A DNA stretch of 64,000 nt from Aristolochia californica (GCA_029961685.1 JARWKL010000010.1:26572067-26636066), one strand, 5' to 3'. Counted from the first letter of the stretch, positions 13,054-25,365 are shown. Notes: a model not told the origin generated them from the sequence alone. A program made the numbers and translations.

Positions 13054-15515
13054 TGTTGAATTTATGGAAAATAAAAATACATCATTGACTTATTATAATC
13101 AGAGTACATGAACCTCTATTTATAATAGAGGAAGGTAGTAGAGTATAATTAAAATAAAACTACCTTTGTCCCCAAACTCTAACATTTAAAGATAAGTCCT
13201 AGCTTAATTAAATAACTCAATGTAGATAAAAGACAAACATAACTCAAACTAAACTCTTCTTGGTCAAGACCCGAAGATAAAAATACTTTTGTGAGTCCTT
13301 CTTGATCTTCCAACTGATGTGATAAGGATGCCAGCTCATGGTAATCATTGTGGGTCCTACTTCTTATGTGTTTGGGCCCATCTTGTGGGCCTTCTTTGGT
13401 CGTGTGGGCTTGGGCCCTTTCTTCCAACTCTCTCCCTCAAGCTGGGGGTCAGAGAACATCAAGAACTCCCAGCTTGTTGCAAATGATATATATAGAATCT
13501 TTTTTTTTTGTATAATGTGGTATATCTTCCAACACTCCCCCTCACACTGGTGCTCTCGTTCATGTGGTCCAATTGGTATAATATTAGTGAGAGTAAATAA
13601 CTCCTAACCACTACGACATTGCTCTGAACTGTCCATCTCCACCACTGTGTCCCTCCATAGAACAACGACTCTCAAGTGGTAGAGTAGTAATATATGATAT
13701 TAATTGGGGGAAGTAACATAAATATAATAATAAATTCCTCTGTCATGGACTCCCAACCGTGATTTTTTTTTGACAGGGCCCATCATTGTTTCTCAACCGT
13801 GATATTTTTTTGACAGGGTATCCTCCATCATGGTTTCCCTACCAAGAGATATATTTTTTTTTCTTTTTGACAAGGCCCATCATGGTTTCTCAACCGTGAT
13901 ATTTTTTTACAGGGTATCCTCCATCATGGTTTCCCAACCGTGATATATTTTTTGACGGGGTAAAATAAATGATGATATGAGGCCACCTCTTCTTCAATAA
14001 TAATGTCCCCAAAGAGACATAATAGTTTCAACTGAATATAACACGACCATCTTCCAACTCAAATGACACGAACCAAAATAATAAACCTTGTAGAAGGACC
14101 CATGAAGTAATCATAATCCGATATAAATATTTTTATTAGATACAAAAGCTTCATCTTTTGTGTTCCTCTTTTCTTGAATATTTTGGTCACATAAACTTAT
14201 CCACAACATATGGAATAAAATACCTCTTTCTTGTACTTCTTCTACTTCTCCCCACTCAAGCTGGGAGGTAATGGCAGTGATCCTAACTTGAACCAAATAT
14301 CATAGATGTAGCCATAAGACCAAATAATGGAGATGTATAAATAAGCCCTCAAACCTGGGAGAAGTGAACTATTTTATGATATATCAACTCAAAAAGTGAC
14401 GTAAAACAATGGCCATAAATTCGGATTTTTTAATACAACAGAATACCAACCTGACCTTTGATTCTTCCAATGTGAATATTTTTTTAAATATAGATCAGAT
14501 TGACACGAAATTTTCTCCTTATGAAATTAGACTTAAATACCTTTAATCCAAGTATAACTTAACTTCATAAAATATAATTATTAGAAGATAAATAATCTGA
14601 TATATTTCGGTCTTTGTCATCTGGCCGAACTAAGTTTCGTTTCTCCTATTTTTCTAGAATGACCATTGATTCTTCCAAAATCAATATCTCCTTATAAAAA
14701 AACTCATACCAAGAATTTGTTGAATAAGTAAGAAAAAGACTTATGTATCTTTCTTTTGATATATAATTCTCCATATAAAGTCTCTTTCTTGATAGCATAA
14801 GATACCTCGGAAGTTGAGACTTTCTGCTGCAGCTCGAACCTTTTTTTCAATCTGACCTTAGCTACATCAAATATCGATTTCTCCTTGTAGATAAATCAGA
14901 TTGGAAAAAAAAATCATTTTTCCTTGGAAAGTAGACTCAAATATTTTTCTGTAAATATATAATTTACAATATGAAAAACTCTGTATAGAGGTAAAACATT
15001 CAAAGAAAACTACGAGTGTAGAGACAAAAAAATAACTACGAACCTAGACGTAGGGTTTAGGGTTTAGAGAAAAAGATCACATTACCTCTGTGGGTTGACC
15101 ACGTCAACTCACAGAACCCACTCTAATACCATGTTGAATTTATGAAAAAGAAAAATACTTCATTGACTTATTATAATCAGAGTACATGAACCTCTATTTA
15201 TAATGGAGGAAGGTAGTAGAGTCCAATGACAATAAAACTACCTTTGTCCCAATTACACCCAAACTCTAACACTTAAAGATAAGTCCTAGCTTAATTAAAT
15301 AACTCAATGTAGATAAAAGACAAACATAACTCAAACTAAACTCTTCTTGGTCGTGACCCTAAGATAAAGATACTTTTGTGAGTCCTTCTTGATATTCCAA
15401 CTGATGTGATAAGGATGCCAATTCATGGTAATCAATGTGGGTCCTACTTCTTATGTCCTGGGCCCATCTTGTGGGCCTTCTTTGGTCGTGTGGGCTTGGG
15501 CCCTTTCTTTCAATA
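13054..15515 (-). mobile_element. Non-autonomous LTR retrotransposon (LARD/TRIM-like), - strand
   Basis: Two direct repeats, 13054 to about 13428 and 15132-15515, share nearly all their wording (both start TGTTGAATTTATG on the + strand). A tRNA-iMet-type primer site lies directly beside the right copy at 15120-15131 (reverse strand TGGTATTAGAGT). A polypurine-like tract (reverse strand CTTGAGGGAGAG) adjoins the left copy. This orients the element on the - strand. The 1.7-kb interior has no gag or pol. The flanks GGTAT and ACTAT match at only three of five positions, so the target duplication is uncertain. A second PPT-plus-LTR-start phrase near 13528-13553 suggests an older rearrangement. Its LTR family recurs at 21960. 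Confidence 0.7.
13740..13962. repeat. Tandem repeat of about 45 bp, five imperfect copies
   Basis: Each copy contains wording like ATCATGGTTTCCCAACCGTG followed by a T-run and GACAGGG. The copies start near 13743, 13781, 13826, 13878 and 13922. They lie in the interior of the non-autonomous element. Confidence 0.75.
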
Positions 15516-15691
15516 ACTATTTATGTATTTTATTCAAAAATATGTCTAGGATTTATTATACATACGCATTATGTAACCCTAATTGAAATTAGTAATGTTT
15601 TTTTGCCGTTGCTCCGGTGGACGTAAGCACACTAACGAACCACTGTAAAAATCTTGTCTTCTTCATTCTTCCTTTTCTTCTTCGCACAACA

Positions 15692-16809
15692 TAGGGGGAC
15701 CGCTTTGCCTCACCATCTCCTCCAAGGTACCTGAGAGGGACAGTTTAACGAACACCACAGTTGTGGAAGAAACCAGGAACGACAGAGCGGTAGGGAAACC
15801 TGGACCACCATTATTTTACGTCTTTGGTGCGCCTGGATCTAAGTTGAAAGAATTAAGTACGTACATGTTTTTACCATCAATTTTTTCCAGTAACTTTTAA
15901 ATATAACATTATTTTTCAATTGGGATAAGTTGATAAATGCCGTCTTACACCTAGAAAAATAAAATATCATTATTTGAGATAGTTTATGTCACCAGAAGAA
16001 AACTAACTTCTGCTAGTAATTTTTTTGCTGGTACAATATCCACCAATGAATTTACAAATTGGTTGCTATAATATTTAATCTCTAGCAGAGAATTTAGAAA
16101 TTTAGCGCTAGAGAATTTAAACTCTAGCAACAAATTTGGAAATTCACTACTAGAGAATTTCTAGCAGCTAATTGGTAAGTTTGTTGCTATGGAGCCAGAA
16201 ATGTTATACTCTTACTATGAATATATAAATCGCTACTAGAGATTGAACTCTATTGAATTGGTACACTCGTTGCTAGAAATATAGTTTTTTGTATATTTTT
16301 TTACTACGTTTCCAACAAATAATTTAACGCAGAAAAGTTTGAAAATTATAATTTTTATTTTTAGTTAAATATATATTTTCCCTATTTAATATATACATAA
16401 TATGTAATGATAAAAAATAAAAAAGTTAAAACATTTTTAAAATATAAAAATTTAATTAATTAAATTATGAAATTATATGAATATAAAAAAATATATGCAA
16501 AAAGTCCATTTTAAAAAAAAATTATAGAAAAAATAATACACAATGTGGGGAAGGATTTGGAGGAGTATGACTCTAAAACTGCATCTGCTGAAAGAATCGA
16601 TGCAACTCATCTTAGACTCTTGCTTGCTTATTATCCTCCATGTCCTTCATCTTATCCTCATACTCATCTCATGGATTCTTCAACTGTTCATCAACACAAC
16701 TTTCAAACTCCAGTGTCTCACAAAGTACATCTTTGAACTACTCTCTAGTCTGCCACAAGTCTTCTATGTGTGCAGTCCTCTAAGATGAAGATGATCGGGT
16801 GAGACGGAG
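15692..16809. other. Gene-free stretch with a possible CACTA-type subterminal region
   Basis: Between about 16000 and 16300, words such as CTCTAGCA, TAGCAACAAATTT and CACTACTAGAGAATT recur in both orientations. This resembles subterminal repeats of plant CACTA transposons. No transposase or clear terminus pair is visible. An open frame at 16545-16736 (starting GKDLEEYDSK) matches nothing I recognise. Confidence 0.3.
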
Positions 16810-19190
16810 GATGAAGCCATGGTGTGGCCAGACACCAAGGCCAAAGACTGTGCAAGTCCATTGTACAACAATAGCAGCGATGGTCAACGCCAAGTGCAAT
16901 GGTATGGCCCAGAGGGGCACAGGCATATGGCCAGCCCGGCCACAACTGTAGAGGAAGAAGATTCACTTGAGTTGGCTAGACGGACAATAAAGCACAATGA
17001 CGTGCAACAGCCCCAGCAGCCGGCCAAGACAAAAACCAAATTCTCAACAGATGCATGCATGACCAAGCAAAAGGCGCATTCGTGTTTGAAGTTGTCGAGG
17101 GAGAAATGCGCGTGCGGCACAGAAGTAGAGTGCACTCATGCACACAAGCAGCGGGTGGATAAAATTCACATGGGGTTACCGAAGGTAAGATGCGCGTGTG
17201 AAGCAAAAGCAGCACGCACGCGCGCGCACACGTCCAGGCAACAGTGCGGCTATCCGAGTTATGCAAAACTATGATTATGGTTTCGTGGCAAAATATGGGA
17301 ACTTACCATTTTCGAGTGGGACCCTTCAGGGGCCACTCAGATCCAACCCCTAAGGCATCTAGGACTCTTTTATGGCACGGCTTAAGGGCTGAGTTGGTGG
17401 CCCAAGTGTATAAAGGCCCAAAAACGGAATTGAATCAAAGAGGCAGATTTGATAAGGGAAGATCTTAGCTCTCATTAGACGGAAGCTTGAGAGAAGGATC
17501 AAGTCAAGGAGATTTGATAAGGGTGGAGCAAATCAATGGATTTGGATAAGGAGGATCAAATCAAGGAGATTTGATAAGGGAGGATCTTTGCTCTCATTGG
17601 ACGGAAGCATGTGAGAAAGGATGGGGTCGAAGCCTATAAATACCAAGGCATTCGACCCTTGTATATTCATTCACCATATCTTGGATAGCTTGTAAATCAT
17701 AGACATGAGGGAGAGTTGGAGAGTTTTTGTAAAGTGTTGGTCTTCCACCTTGGACGGCCACTCCTTGTAATCTTTCTAGCATTAATACAAGGTTACTTGC
17801 TCTCCCCATTTGATTGTCTTTCTTCTTTTCATTGTTTGCACTTCACTTGAGAGAAAGGAGTTTGCAACATTGATCTAAGGGTCACTCAGATATTTTGTCA
17901 TGGGGTCAGATGAGCTTAAACTCACTTAGGCTAGTGGAACTCCAACTCCCATGATGGCCTACCTTCAATCCGTCAAAGTTAGTACAACCTCTCGCCCCTT
18001 TGATCAACGTTGCAAACTCCTTCCTCTCAAGTGAAGTACGAACAATGAAAAGTAGAAAGACAATGAAATGGGGAGAGAAAGTAACCTTGTATTAATGCTA
18101 GAAAGATTACAAGGAGTGGCCATCCAAGGTGGAAGGCCAGCACTCTACAAACACTCTCCTTCACGTCTATGCTTTACAAGCTATCCAAGATATGGTTAAT
18201 GAATATACAAGGGTCGAATGCATTGGTATTTATAGGCTTCGACCCCCTCTTTTCTCTCATGCTTCCGTCCAATGAGAGCAAAGATCCTCCCTTATCAAAT
18301 CTCCTTGATTTGATCCTCCTTATCCAAATCACTTGATTGGCTCCACCCTAATAATATCTCCTTGATTTGATCCTTCTCTCATGCTTCCGTCCAATGAGAG
18401 CAAAGATCCTCCCTTATCAAATCTCCTTGATTTGATCCTCCTTATCCAAATCACTTGATTGGCTCCACCCTTATAATATCTCCTTGATTTGATCCTTCTC
18501 TCATGCTTCCGTCCAATGAGAGCAAAGATCCTCCCTTATCAAATCTGCCTCGTTGACTCAATTCCGTTTTTGGGCCTCTATACACTTGGCCACCAACTCA
18601 ACCCTTAGGCCACGCCATATCGGCCCTTAGGCCATGCCATAAAAGAGTCCTAGATGCCTTAGGGGTCAGATCTTAGTGGCCCCTGAAGGGTCCCACTCGA
18701 AAAGGGTAAGTTCCCAGATTTTGCCATGAAACCATAATCATAGTTCTGCATAACTCGGACGGCCGCACTACTGCCTGGATGAGTGCACACGTTTGCGTGT
18801 GCTGCTTCTGTGCCGCACGTGCATCTTGCCTTCGATAACCCCATGTGCCTTTCATCTGCCCGCTGCTTGTGTGCGCATGTGCTCGTTTCCTCTGTGCCGC
18901 ACACGCATTTCTCCCTCGGCAATCTCAAATGCAGATGCGCCTTCTACTTGGGCCGTACGTGCTTCTGTTACGAATATGGTTTCTATCTTGGCCGGCTGCT
19001 GGGGCCGTTGAGCTTCTTGGTGCTTGGCCATCTGTCTAGTCAACTCATGTGTGTCTTCTTCCTTTGCAGCTGTGGCCGGCTGGCCATATGCGTGCGCCCC
19101 TCTAGGTCGTGCCATTGCACTTGGCCTTGGCCGTCGCTGCTATTGTTGTGCACTGGACTTGCACAATCATCGGCCTTGGATGTCCTATCC
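16810..19190. repeat. Large inverted repeat made of two chromovirus 3' ends
   Basis: The left arm, about 16810-17882, is a + strand copy of the 3' non-coding segment plus most of an LTR (from about 17306). The right arm, about 17996-19190, is the reverse complement of the same segment and belongs to the element at 17896-21876. The spacer is about 113 bp. The right arm is about 122 bp longer because of an extra U3 repeat. The left LTR copy is cut at 17882, where Copia D sequence begins. Confidence 0.85.
18254..18546 (-). repeat. 122-bp tandem repeat in the LTR U3 region
   Basis: The phrase CTCTCATGCTTCCGTCCAAT recurs at 18254, 18376 and 18498, an exact 122-bp period, with the third copy partial. 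The matching 5' LTR has only two occurrences (21527 and 21647), and so does the left palindrome arm. On the element's strand the repeats lie just upstream of the TATAAATA box near 18226-18233, where enhancer repeats usually sit. Confidence 0.85.
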
Positions 19191-19514
19191 ATAAGGTATC
19201 ATGGCATTCCCTCAAGAGGTCACATCGTAGGTTATCATACTTAGGCACATAAAGTCGATTACGTTTGGTCTTGAGCAATCCGACATCAAATCAGAAACTT
19301 CTCGTCTCACCCAAGGCTACAATTTGCACAATGTTGTAAGCCTGGGCCTCTTGGCGAAGACCAGTGCAAATTCTGTCAAGAATGGTGGCACTGACTTGCA
19401 AGCAAAAAATGACATCCATTTCGGTTGCAAAAAACCCCTCTGTAAGTGTTCTCCATGTGTGTGCTCGCCTCTTGAGTATTGTTCGTGCCTGAGTCCATGC
19501 TGGCGCATGCGCCG

Positions 19515-20365
19515 TGTTATTTTCCCTAGCCATGGATCTAGTAACTCGGCGAGATACTGATGAATCCAGCATGTACACGGGTTTAAACTCCGTAAAGAAC
19601 CAAGAATTTCTTCTCCAACCACTCTAAGTTGGAAACAGAATTCTTTTTCTCTCACAAATGAGTTCAGACACTATTCATGCATAGGTAAACCACTATTCAC
19701 GCAGGTAATTTAATAATAGAACTCCAACCTTATGAACTTAGGAAAATCAATCTCAATTTACCTTTTTTAACTTAGGAAAATCGTCTCCCCTGTTTTTGCC
19801 GTGAAAGCCTCTGTTTCGTCGTGAAGGGAGAAGAGTTCTTCTTCCCAGACAGGGTTTGATTCTCTTCCATCGTCTTCCGTCCTCGGTTCCGTGAATGAAG
19901 CAAAGCCTCTTGCCGTCAAGATGAAGCAGCAATTCCTCCACCCTCGCCTTGGCTGAAGAAGGGGTTCACGCAACCCTTCTTCCTCCTTAGTTCCGTGAAA
20001 CACCAGGTCTCTCTCCACCCCGTCAGGTAGAGATTTCCTCTTCTCTTCCCTTCTCAACCTCCCCAAATCACTCACAAAGGCTCCAACACCGAAGGAAAGG
20101 TTCACGCCCAAAATCCTAGAAGAGGGAGCTCGACGAGAACCTAGATTAACCTAATGTACTCTAGTTTAAGCTAAATCAAAATTTAGTTTAATTTCTCCAT
20201 TCTTACCCATTAAATAGGGTAATTAACATCAACATAGGTTAGGGTTATAAAACCCAATTCTACCCCTACCTTTAAGTCTTATTACAAATCAATAAAATTT
20301 GAAATTAAAAGCAACATAAATAATAAAAGTAAATTAGATGACTCAGTATTATTAAGTCCATAACA
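19515..20365 (-). mobile_element. Solo LTR (851 bp) inside the chromovirus
   Basis: On the - strand it begins TGTTATGGAC and ends GGGAAAATAACA. It is flanked by CGCCG at 19510-19514 and CGCCG at 20366-20370, an exact 5-bp duplication. Its last 40 bp encode RRVTRSMAREN, the same peptide as the ends of the Reina-like LTRs elsewhere in the window, although the rest of the LTR differs. No internal region is present. Confidence 0.85.
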
Positions 20366-20471
20366 CGCCGCGAGTATATCCATCTTGCGCAGCCGCTACA
20401 ACATTACGTGTGATGCGCGTGAAGGGTCTGCCACCTGCCGCATCACAAGTTGAGGTTGGTGAGCGTTGTTC

Positions 20472-21134
20472 TCATAGCGCCATGCGCGCCTCTGCCTCTA
20501 CCATGCTCTTTATGTGTGCCAATACCCTTTTGCCCTTCTCTCCATCAAAAGGCGTAAAAAAATTCGTCTTTCTGCTTAAGGCATCCACAACAGCATTGGC
20601 TTTCCCTGCCTTGTACATCGTCTCAAAGTCAAACTCGGCCAAGAAGTCTTGCCACCGAGTTTGTTTCGGGCTAAGCTTGCAAATATGGAAGTATTGTTCC
20701 ACTTGCCATAGAAAATTATCTATGACCTTCACGTCTCTCTTTTCGTTGAAAGACTTTGGCTCAGGCACCTTGATCTTGGAGTTCCCTTGGGTGTTGCCTC
20801 CACTTGCAAGAGCACATTCCTGGAGAGAAAACCATGCGCACAAATCATCTATCCTTGTGCTCATCTCTTGCACTGCTTCCTTGAGATCAACATGCATCAT
20901 AGCTAGTGAAGCCCTCACATCTTCTTCCAAGCCATAGAGCCATTCCGGGCTTGGATATCTTTCTTCCAACGCTCGTCTAATGCCCTTCTCGACTTGTCTG
21001 GATAGAATATCCTCCGAGGTAGCCAGGAGGCACATAAGACCAGAAAGACGATCTACAATGGAAATAAATTGGTTTTCAAAGCCACTTACCGGTTGTCTTG
21101 CTCTTGAAGCATCTTCCCCACTTGTTGAAGCCAT
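20472..21134 (-). pseudogene. Fused remnant: Gag N-terminus joined to RNase H end
   Basis: The ATG at 21134 opens MASTSGEDASRARQPVSGFE, a chromovirus Gag leader. Gag wording runs to KVIDNFLWQVEQYF. The frame then jumps near 20680 directly into the RNase H C-terminus (EFDFETMYKAGKAN and DALSRK) without a frame break. The whole protease-RT part is therefore deleted, and this is a deletion junction rather than a true fusion protein. The rest reads weakly into the integrase linker and stops at 20472. Confidence 0.85.
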
Positions 21135-21881
21135 AGATTGCAATGAACGCTCTGATACCATTTTGTCACGAGGTTAGATGAGCCTAAACTCAATTAGGCT
21201 AGCAGAAATCCAATTCCCATGAAGGCCTACATTCAATCCGTCAAAGGTAGTACAACCTCTTGCCCCTTAGATCAACGTTACAAACTCTTTCATCTCAAGT
21301 GAAGTACAAACAATAAAAAGGTAGAAAGACAATGGAATTGGGAGAGAAAGTAACCTTGTATTAATGCTAGAAACGATTACAAGGAGTGGTCATCCAAGGT
21401 GGAAGACCAACACTCTACAAAAACTCTTCCTCATGTCTATGCTTTACAAGCTATCCAAGATATGGTGAATGAATATACAAGGGTCGAATGCCTTGGTATT
21501 TATAGGCTTCGACCCCCACCTTTCTCTCATGCTTTCGTCCAATGAGAGCAAAGACCCTCCCTTATCAAATCTCCTTGATTTGATCCTCCTTATCCAAATC
21601 CCTTTATTTGCTCCACCCTTATCAAATGTCCTTGATTTGATCCTTCTCTCATGCTTCCGTCCAATGAGAGCATAGAACCTCCCTTATCAAATATGCCTCT
21701 TTGACTTAGTTCCGTTTTTGGGCCTTTATACACTTGACCGCCAACTCAGCCCTTAGGCCATGCCCACTCAGCCCTTAGGCCATGCCAACTTTGCCCTTTG
21801 GTCATGCCATAAAAGAGTCCTAGATGCCTTAGGGGTCGCATCTGAGTGGCCCCTTAAGGGTCCCACTCGAAAAGGATATTT

Positions 21882-22491
21882 TATACAAAAATATTTTAAA
21901 CATCATTTGCAGCAAGCTTGGAGTTCATGATGTTCTCTCACCCTTGACTTGAGGGGGAGTATTGGAAGATGGTCCCAAGCCCACACGATCAAGGAAGGTT
22001 CACATATCTAAGAGTATTTTAAGATGGGCCACGCGACCAAGGAAGGCCCACATATCTAAGAGTATTATAAGATGGGCCCAAGAACATAAGAAGTAGGACC
22101 CACCATGATTACCACGAGCTGACATCCTTATCACATAATTTGGAAGATCAAGGACTCACAAAGATAACTACAAGCTGGTTGGAAGATCAAGAAGGATTCA
22201 CAAAGATAACCACGAGCTGGTTAGAAGATCAAGCAGGACCCACAAAGATAGCCACGAGCTAGCATTTTTATCTTATGGTCACGTCCCCAAAGAAGAGTTA
22301 TAGTTTGAGTTGTGTTTGTCTTCTATTTATATTGAGTTATTTAATTATGCTAGGACTTATCTTTAGGTGTTAGAGTTTGGGTGTAATTGGGACTTAGGTA
22401 GTTTTATTGTAATTGGACTCTACTACCTTTCTATATTATAAATAAAGGTTCGTGTACTCTAATTATAATAAGTCAATGAAGTATTTGTCTT
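21882..22491 (+). mobile_element. Copia D: polyprotein end and 3' LTR (first part)
   Basis: Bases 21882-21952 encode the Copia RNase H tail (SKLGVHDVLSP, then a stop). A GAGGGGGAG polypurine tract follows, and the LTR starts at 21960 (TATTGGAAG for TGTTGGAAG). The tail begins at 17883-17895, before the chromovirus insertion. The LTR is split at 22491 by Reina-like A; its last 19 bases (to CAACA) are at 33231-33249. Within the LTR a unit of about 42 bp (GAAGATCAAG and CACAAAGATA words) is repeated three times around 22140-22260. The LTR is the same family as the one at 13054-15515. Confidence 0.75.
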
Positions 22492-22826
22492 TGTTATGGA
22501 CTCAATAGCATCACGAGTTACCGGCAGGTGTAGGAATTAATTAATGTGGTTTTCAATTTTCATGTAATTGATTTTGGTTTGGTTTGGTTTAGAATTTATT
22601 TGTCTTGAACAACTGATCCAAGGGTTTGATTTGTATTTGGCGTCCTCAACCCTATTTATGGGACGGCTAGGTTAATGAAAGGTAGCAATTGAGTTATAAT
22701 TTAGCCTAGATTAAATTAGTTAACAGGTCGAGAGCTCCTTCAAGCTCTTCCCCGTTTTCCCCAATTCCCCTTTCTGAAATTCTTTCTTGATCACTCCATC
22801 AATCAACCTCAATGTCAAGCAAGGCA

Positions 22827-25285
22827 ATGGAAGGAAGAGAAGAGAGGAGGGTGACAAGATCCATGGCTCGTGAGGATCCTAACAACGTGGTATCAGACAT
22901 GTCCACCCTCGGCGACTCCTCTTCTCCAGAGGAAATACGTCAAGTGCTTTCAAATCTTCAACAAAGATCCACTCTTCAAGATGCTGAAATTACTAACATC
23001 CATAATACATTGCACACGCTGGAATCCCCCCTCCAAACCGTCATCCGCCAAATTGCTGCAATTCAATCTCCAACGCCACCACCAGCCACCAACTTTCAAC
23101 CACAGGCAGCACATCACCCACACTTCACACCACCACCACCCCCACCACTGTGCCAACAACCTGTTCCCATGGCTACTCACGTACAGGGACCAACTACGGT
23201 TCCCAGGTACTTTAAACTCAACTTTCCTACATATGATGGATCTAAAGATCTTTTACTTTGGTTCATGAAATGTGAGAATTTTTCTATCATCAACAAACGG
23301 TGGATATGGACAAGGTTACATTGGCCGCCTACCACCTGCTTGATGAAGCGCTCATGTGTTTCCATGACTACTGAAATGTCCATTCCACTCAGGATTGGCT
23401 GCATTTTAAACATGCTTGCCAGATGAGGTTTGGACTTCCAGCTAGTAGCAACCCAGTGTGGGAATTGATCAACTATAAACAGACTGGCACCTTAGAATTG
23501 TACCAGAAAACATTTCAAGAAAGGTTGGCCCGAGCAAGTGAATTTGTTCCTCCTCACCTACATGTTCAGATTTTTAATAGGGATTGACTGAGGCGATTAG
23601 ATTGGAAGTAGAATTACTTCGTCCGATAGACTTGGACTCAGCCATGAATTATGCCAGAACTGTGGAATAGAAACAAAGAGTTCTGAGGAAATCGTACGGC
23701 CAAAAACCATTTTGGAACAACAGACTACTGGGTACTGCACCTGGCCCACGTTTTGGCTCCTCTGCCCCTAACCGTGCAGACCAGTCTCCAAGTGTGCCCC
23801 CCCACAATCTTCCACGTAAATTCTTGACTAAACAGGAAATGGAGGCTAGAAAGGCCAAGGGCCTATGTTTTAATTGTGATGAATAATTTCTTCCAAGACA
23901 TACCTGTAAACGATTATTCAATATTGAACTTTGGGAAGAAGGTTCAAAAGAGCTTCCTGAAAATGAATTTGTTGAAGAGGAACAACAAGACCCAGAGCTC
24001 TCCCTCCATGCCATGCATGGCCTGCGTAGTTCTAATACCATGCAGGTAAAGGCCAAGTTACACCACCTCCTGTTACTTGCTTTAGTTGATTATGGCAGCA
24101 CACATAATTTTATCAGTGAGCCCGCAACGAAATAATTGGGATTGGAAATTCAACAGCAAAAGGGTCTCTCAGTTTCAGTGGCCAATGGGGCTAAAATTTC
24201 CAGTGTAGGTTATGTGAAAACACCCTTTTTACCATTGAGGGAAATTCATTTCAGGCGGACTTACTGGTCATTCCTTTGGCAGGATTTGATTTGGTGCTCG
24301 GGGTAAAATGGCTTCAGTTATTAGGCCCTATATTATGGGACTTTTAGGCTCAGACTATGACATTTACAGCACAACAGGGCCAGATTACATTACAGGGTAT
24401 TGTGGCACAGGTACCTAATGCACTTCACACTTTACAGCTTTAGAACACTGGTGAACGTAAGTTAGCTTCTTTACCTACAACATTTGCGGATTTATTTAGT
24501 GACTCTACTAGTCTACCACCAGTGTGTCACTGTGATCACCGCATTCGTTTGAAGTTGGGAATCAATCTAGTGGTGGTACACCCTTATCGTTACCCACACA
24601 TATAAAAAGATGAAATCAAAAGACAGTGCATGAATATGCTCGCTCAGGGAGTTATCCAGCCCAGTAGGTCTCCCTTCTCATCACCTGTTTTACTGGTACG
24701 CAAAAAGGATAAATCATGGAGGTTTTGTGTCGACTATAGGCAACTCAATTTGCAGACAATTAAAGACAAGTTCCCCATTCCAGTGATGGACTAGTTGCTG
24801 GATGAGTTACATGGTGCTACGATTTTTACCAAGTTAGATTTGAAATCAGGCTATCATCAAATTAGAGTTCACCCGACAGATGTGGAGAAGACTACATTCC
24901 GCACACACCACGGTCATTTTGATTTCCTCATCATGCCCTTCTGTCTCTCCAATGCACCCTCCACTTTCTAGGCCCTCATGAATGAGGTATTTTCCTCACT
25001 TCTGCGGAACTATGTGTTAGTATTTTTTAATGACATCTTGGTCTATAGCAAAAATTGGGTCGAACATCTCCAACCTCCATCAGGTATTTACCATTCTACG
25101 CTCCCATCATTAGGTTTTGAATAGATCCAAATGTTCTATGGGCACCTCAGAAGTGCATATTTGGGCCACGTCATATCAGTTGTGGGCGTGAAAGTTAACT
25201 AGAGCAAGATCCAAGCAGTAATAGATTGGCCTCCTCCCACCTCCCTTACCGCATTAAGGGGATTTTTGGGCCTAGCGGGATATTA
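22827..25285 (+). pseudogene. Chromovirus A gag-protease-RT, decayed
   Basis: The ATG at 22827 lies inside the 5' LTR and reads MEGREERRVTRSMARE through the primer site. The Gag motif FPTYDGSKD appears near 23227; the frame is then lost. A zinc knuckle (CFNCDE, then a stop, then a Cys) lies near 23866. The protease site at 24088-24096 reads Asp-Tyr-Gly instead of Asp-Ser-Gly. RT is recognisable ([15 protein letters not shown] near 24834), but the catalytic pair at 25029-25034 is Asn-Asp instead of Asp-Asp. The sequence stops in GLAGYY at 25285, where the TRIM is inserted. Confidence 0.88.
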
Positions 25286-25329
25286 TGTTATGGGCATTAC
25301 ACCCAACCCAGGGTGTTATGAGACACCCT

Positions 25330-25365
<36 letters not shown>

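Larger units (their letters stand above)
660..15691 (+). mobile_element. 3' half of a Tnt1/Tork-like Copia retrotransposon, interrupted by three later elements
   Basis: Reverse transcriptase and RNase H occupy 660-1550 and 1999-2379. After the Athila insertion the Copia sequence resumes at 12947 with a 3' untranslated stretch ending in a purine-rich AAGGTGGAT tract. The 3' LTR then starts at 12999 (TGTTGAAC) and, after another insertion, ends near 15691 (CACAACA). The LTR tail carries the GGTGGACGTAAGC and CGAACCACTGTAAA wording common in plant Copia LTRs. The 5' half (5' LTR, gag, protease, integrase) is missing. The element is dead and is the oldest layer of this block. Confidence 0.8.
12999..15691 (+). 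repeat. 3' LTR of the outer Copia element, split by a younger insertion
   Basis: The left part is 12999-13053 and the right part 15516-15691. The ends TGTTG and CAACA are inverted. The right part holds the GGTGGACGTAAGC block and pyrimidine-rich tail usual in plant Copia LTRs. The interruption is the - strand element 13054-15515. Confidence 0.7.
17896..21876 (-). mobile_element. Internally deleted chromovirus-like Ty3/gypsy element, - strand
   Basis: On the - strand the order is as follows. The 5' LTR lies at 21876-21164, with its primer-binding site (reverse strand TGGTATCAGAGC) at 21160-21149. Gag fused to RNase H runs 21134-20472. An integrase-region remnant (about 19500-19200), a 3' non-coding segment and the 3' LTR (18706-17896) follow. 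The flanks are TATTT at 17891-17895 and TATTT at 21877-21881, an exact 5-bp duplication. The target is the RNase H end of Copia D. Most of pol is deleted and a solo LTR (19515-20365) sits inside. The exact first bases of the LTR are ambiguous. Confidence 0.82.

Noticed and set aside
13740..13962. CRISPR-like spaced repeats
   Set aside because: This is a plant nuclear sequence. The units are imperfect tandem repeats with no unique spacers of constant length and no cas genes.
15720..15860. Possible exon reading GKPGPPLFYVFGAPG
   Set aside because: The open stretch is short, has no start, splice partner or domain, and sits beside transposon debris.
16819..19250. Several 60-150-codon open frames on both strands
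   Set aside because: They are translations of the two palindrome arms (3' non-coding segment plus LTR) and occur as mirror images of each other.
20410..20937. 175-codon + strand open frame
   Set aside because: It is the reverse complement of the gag-RNase H remnant.
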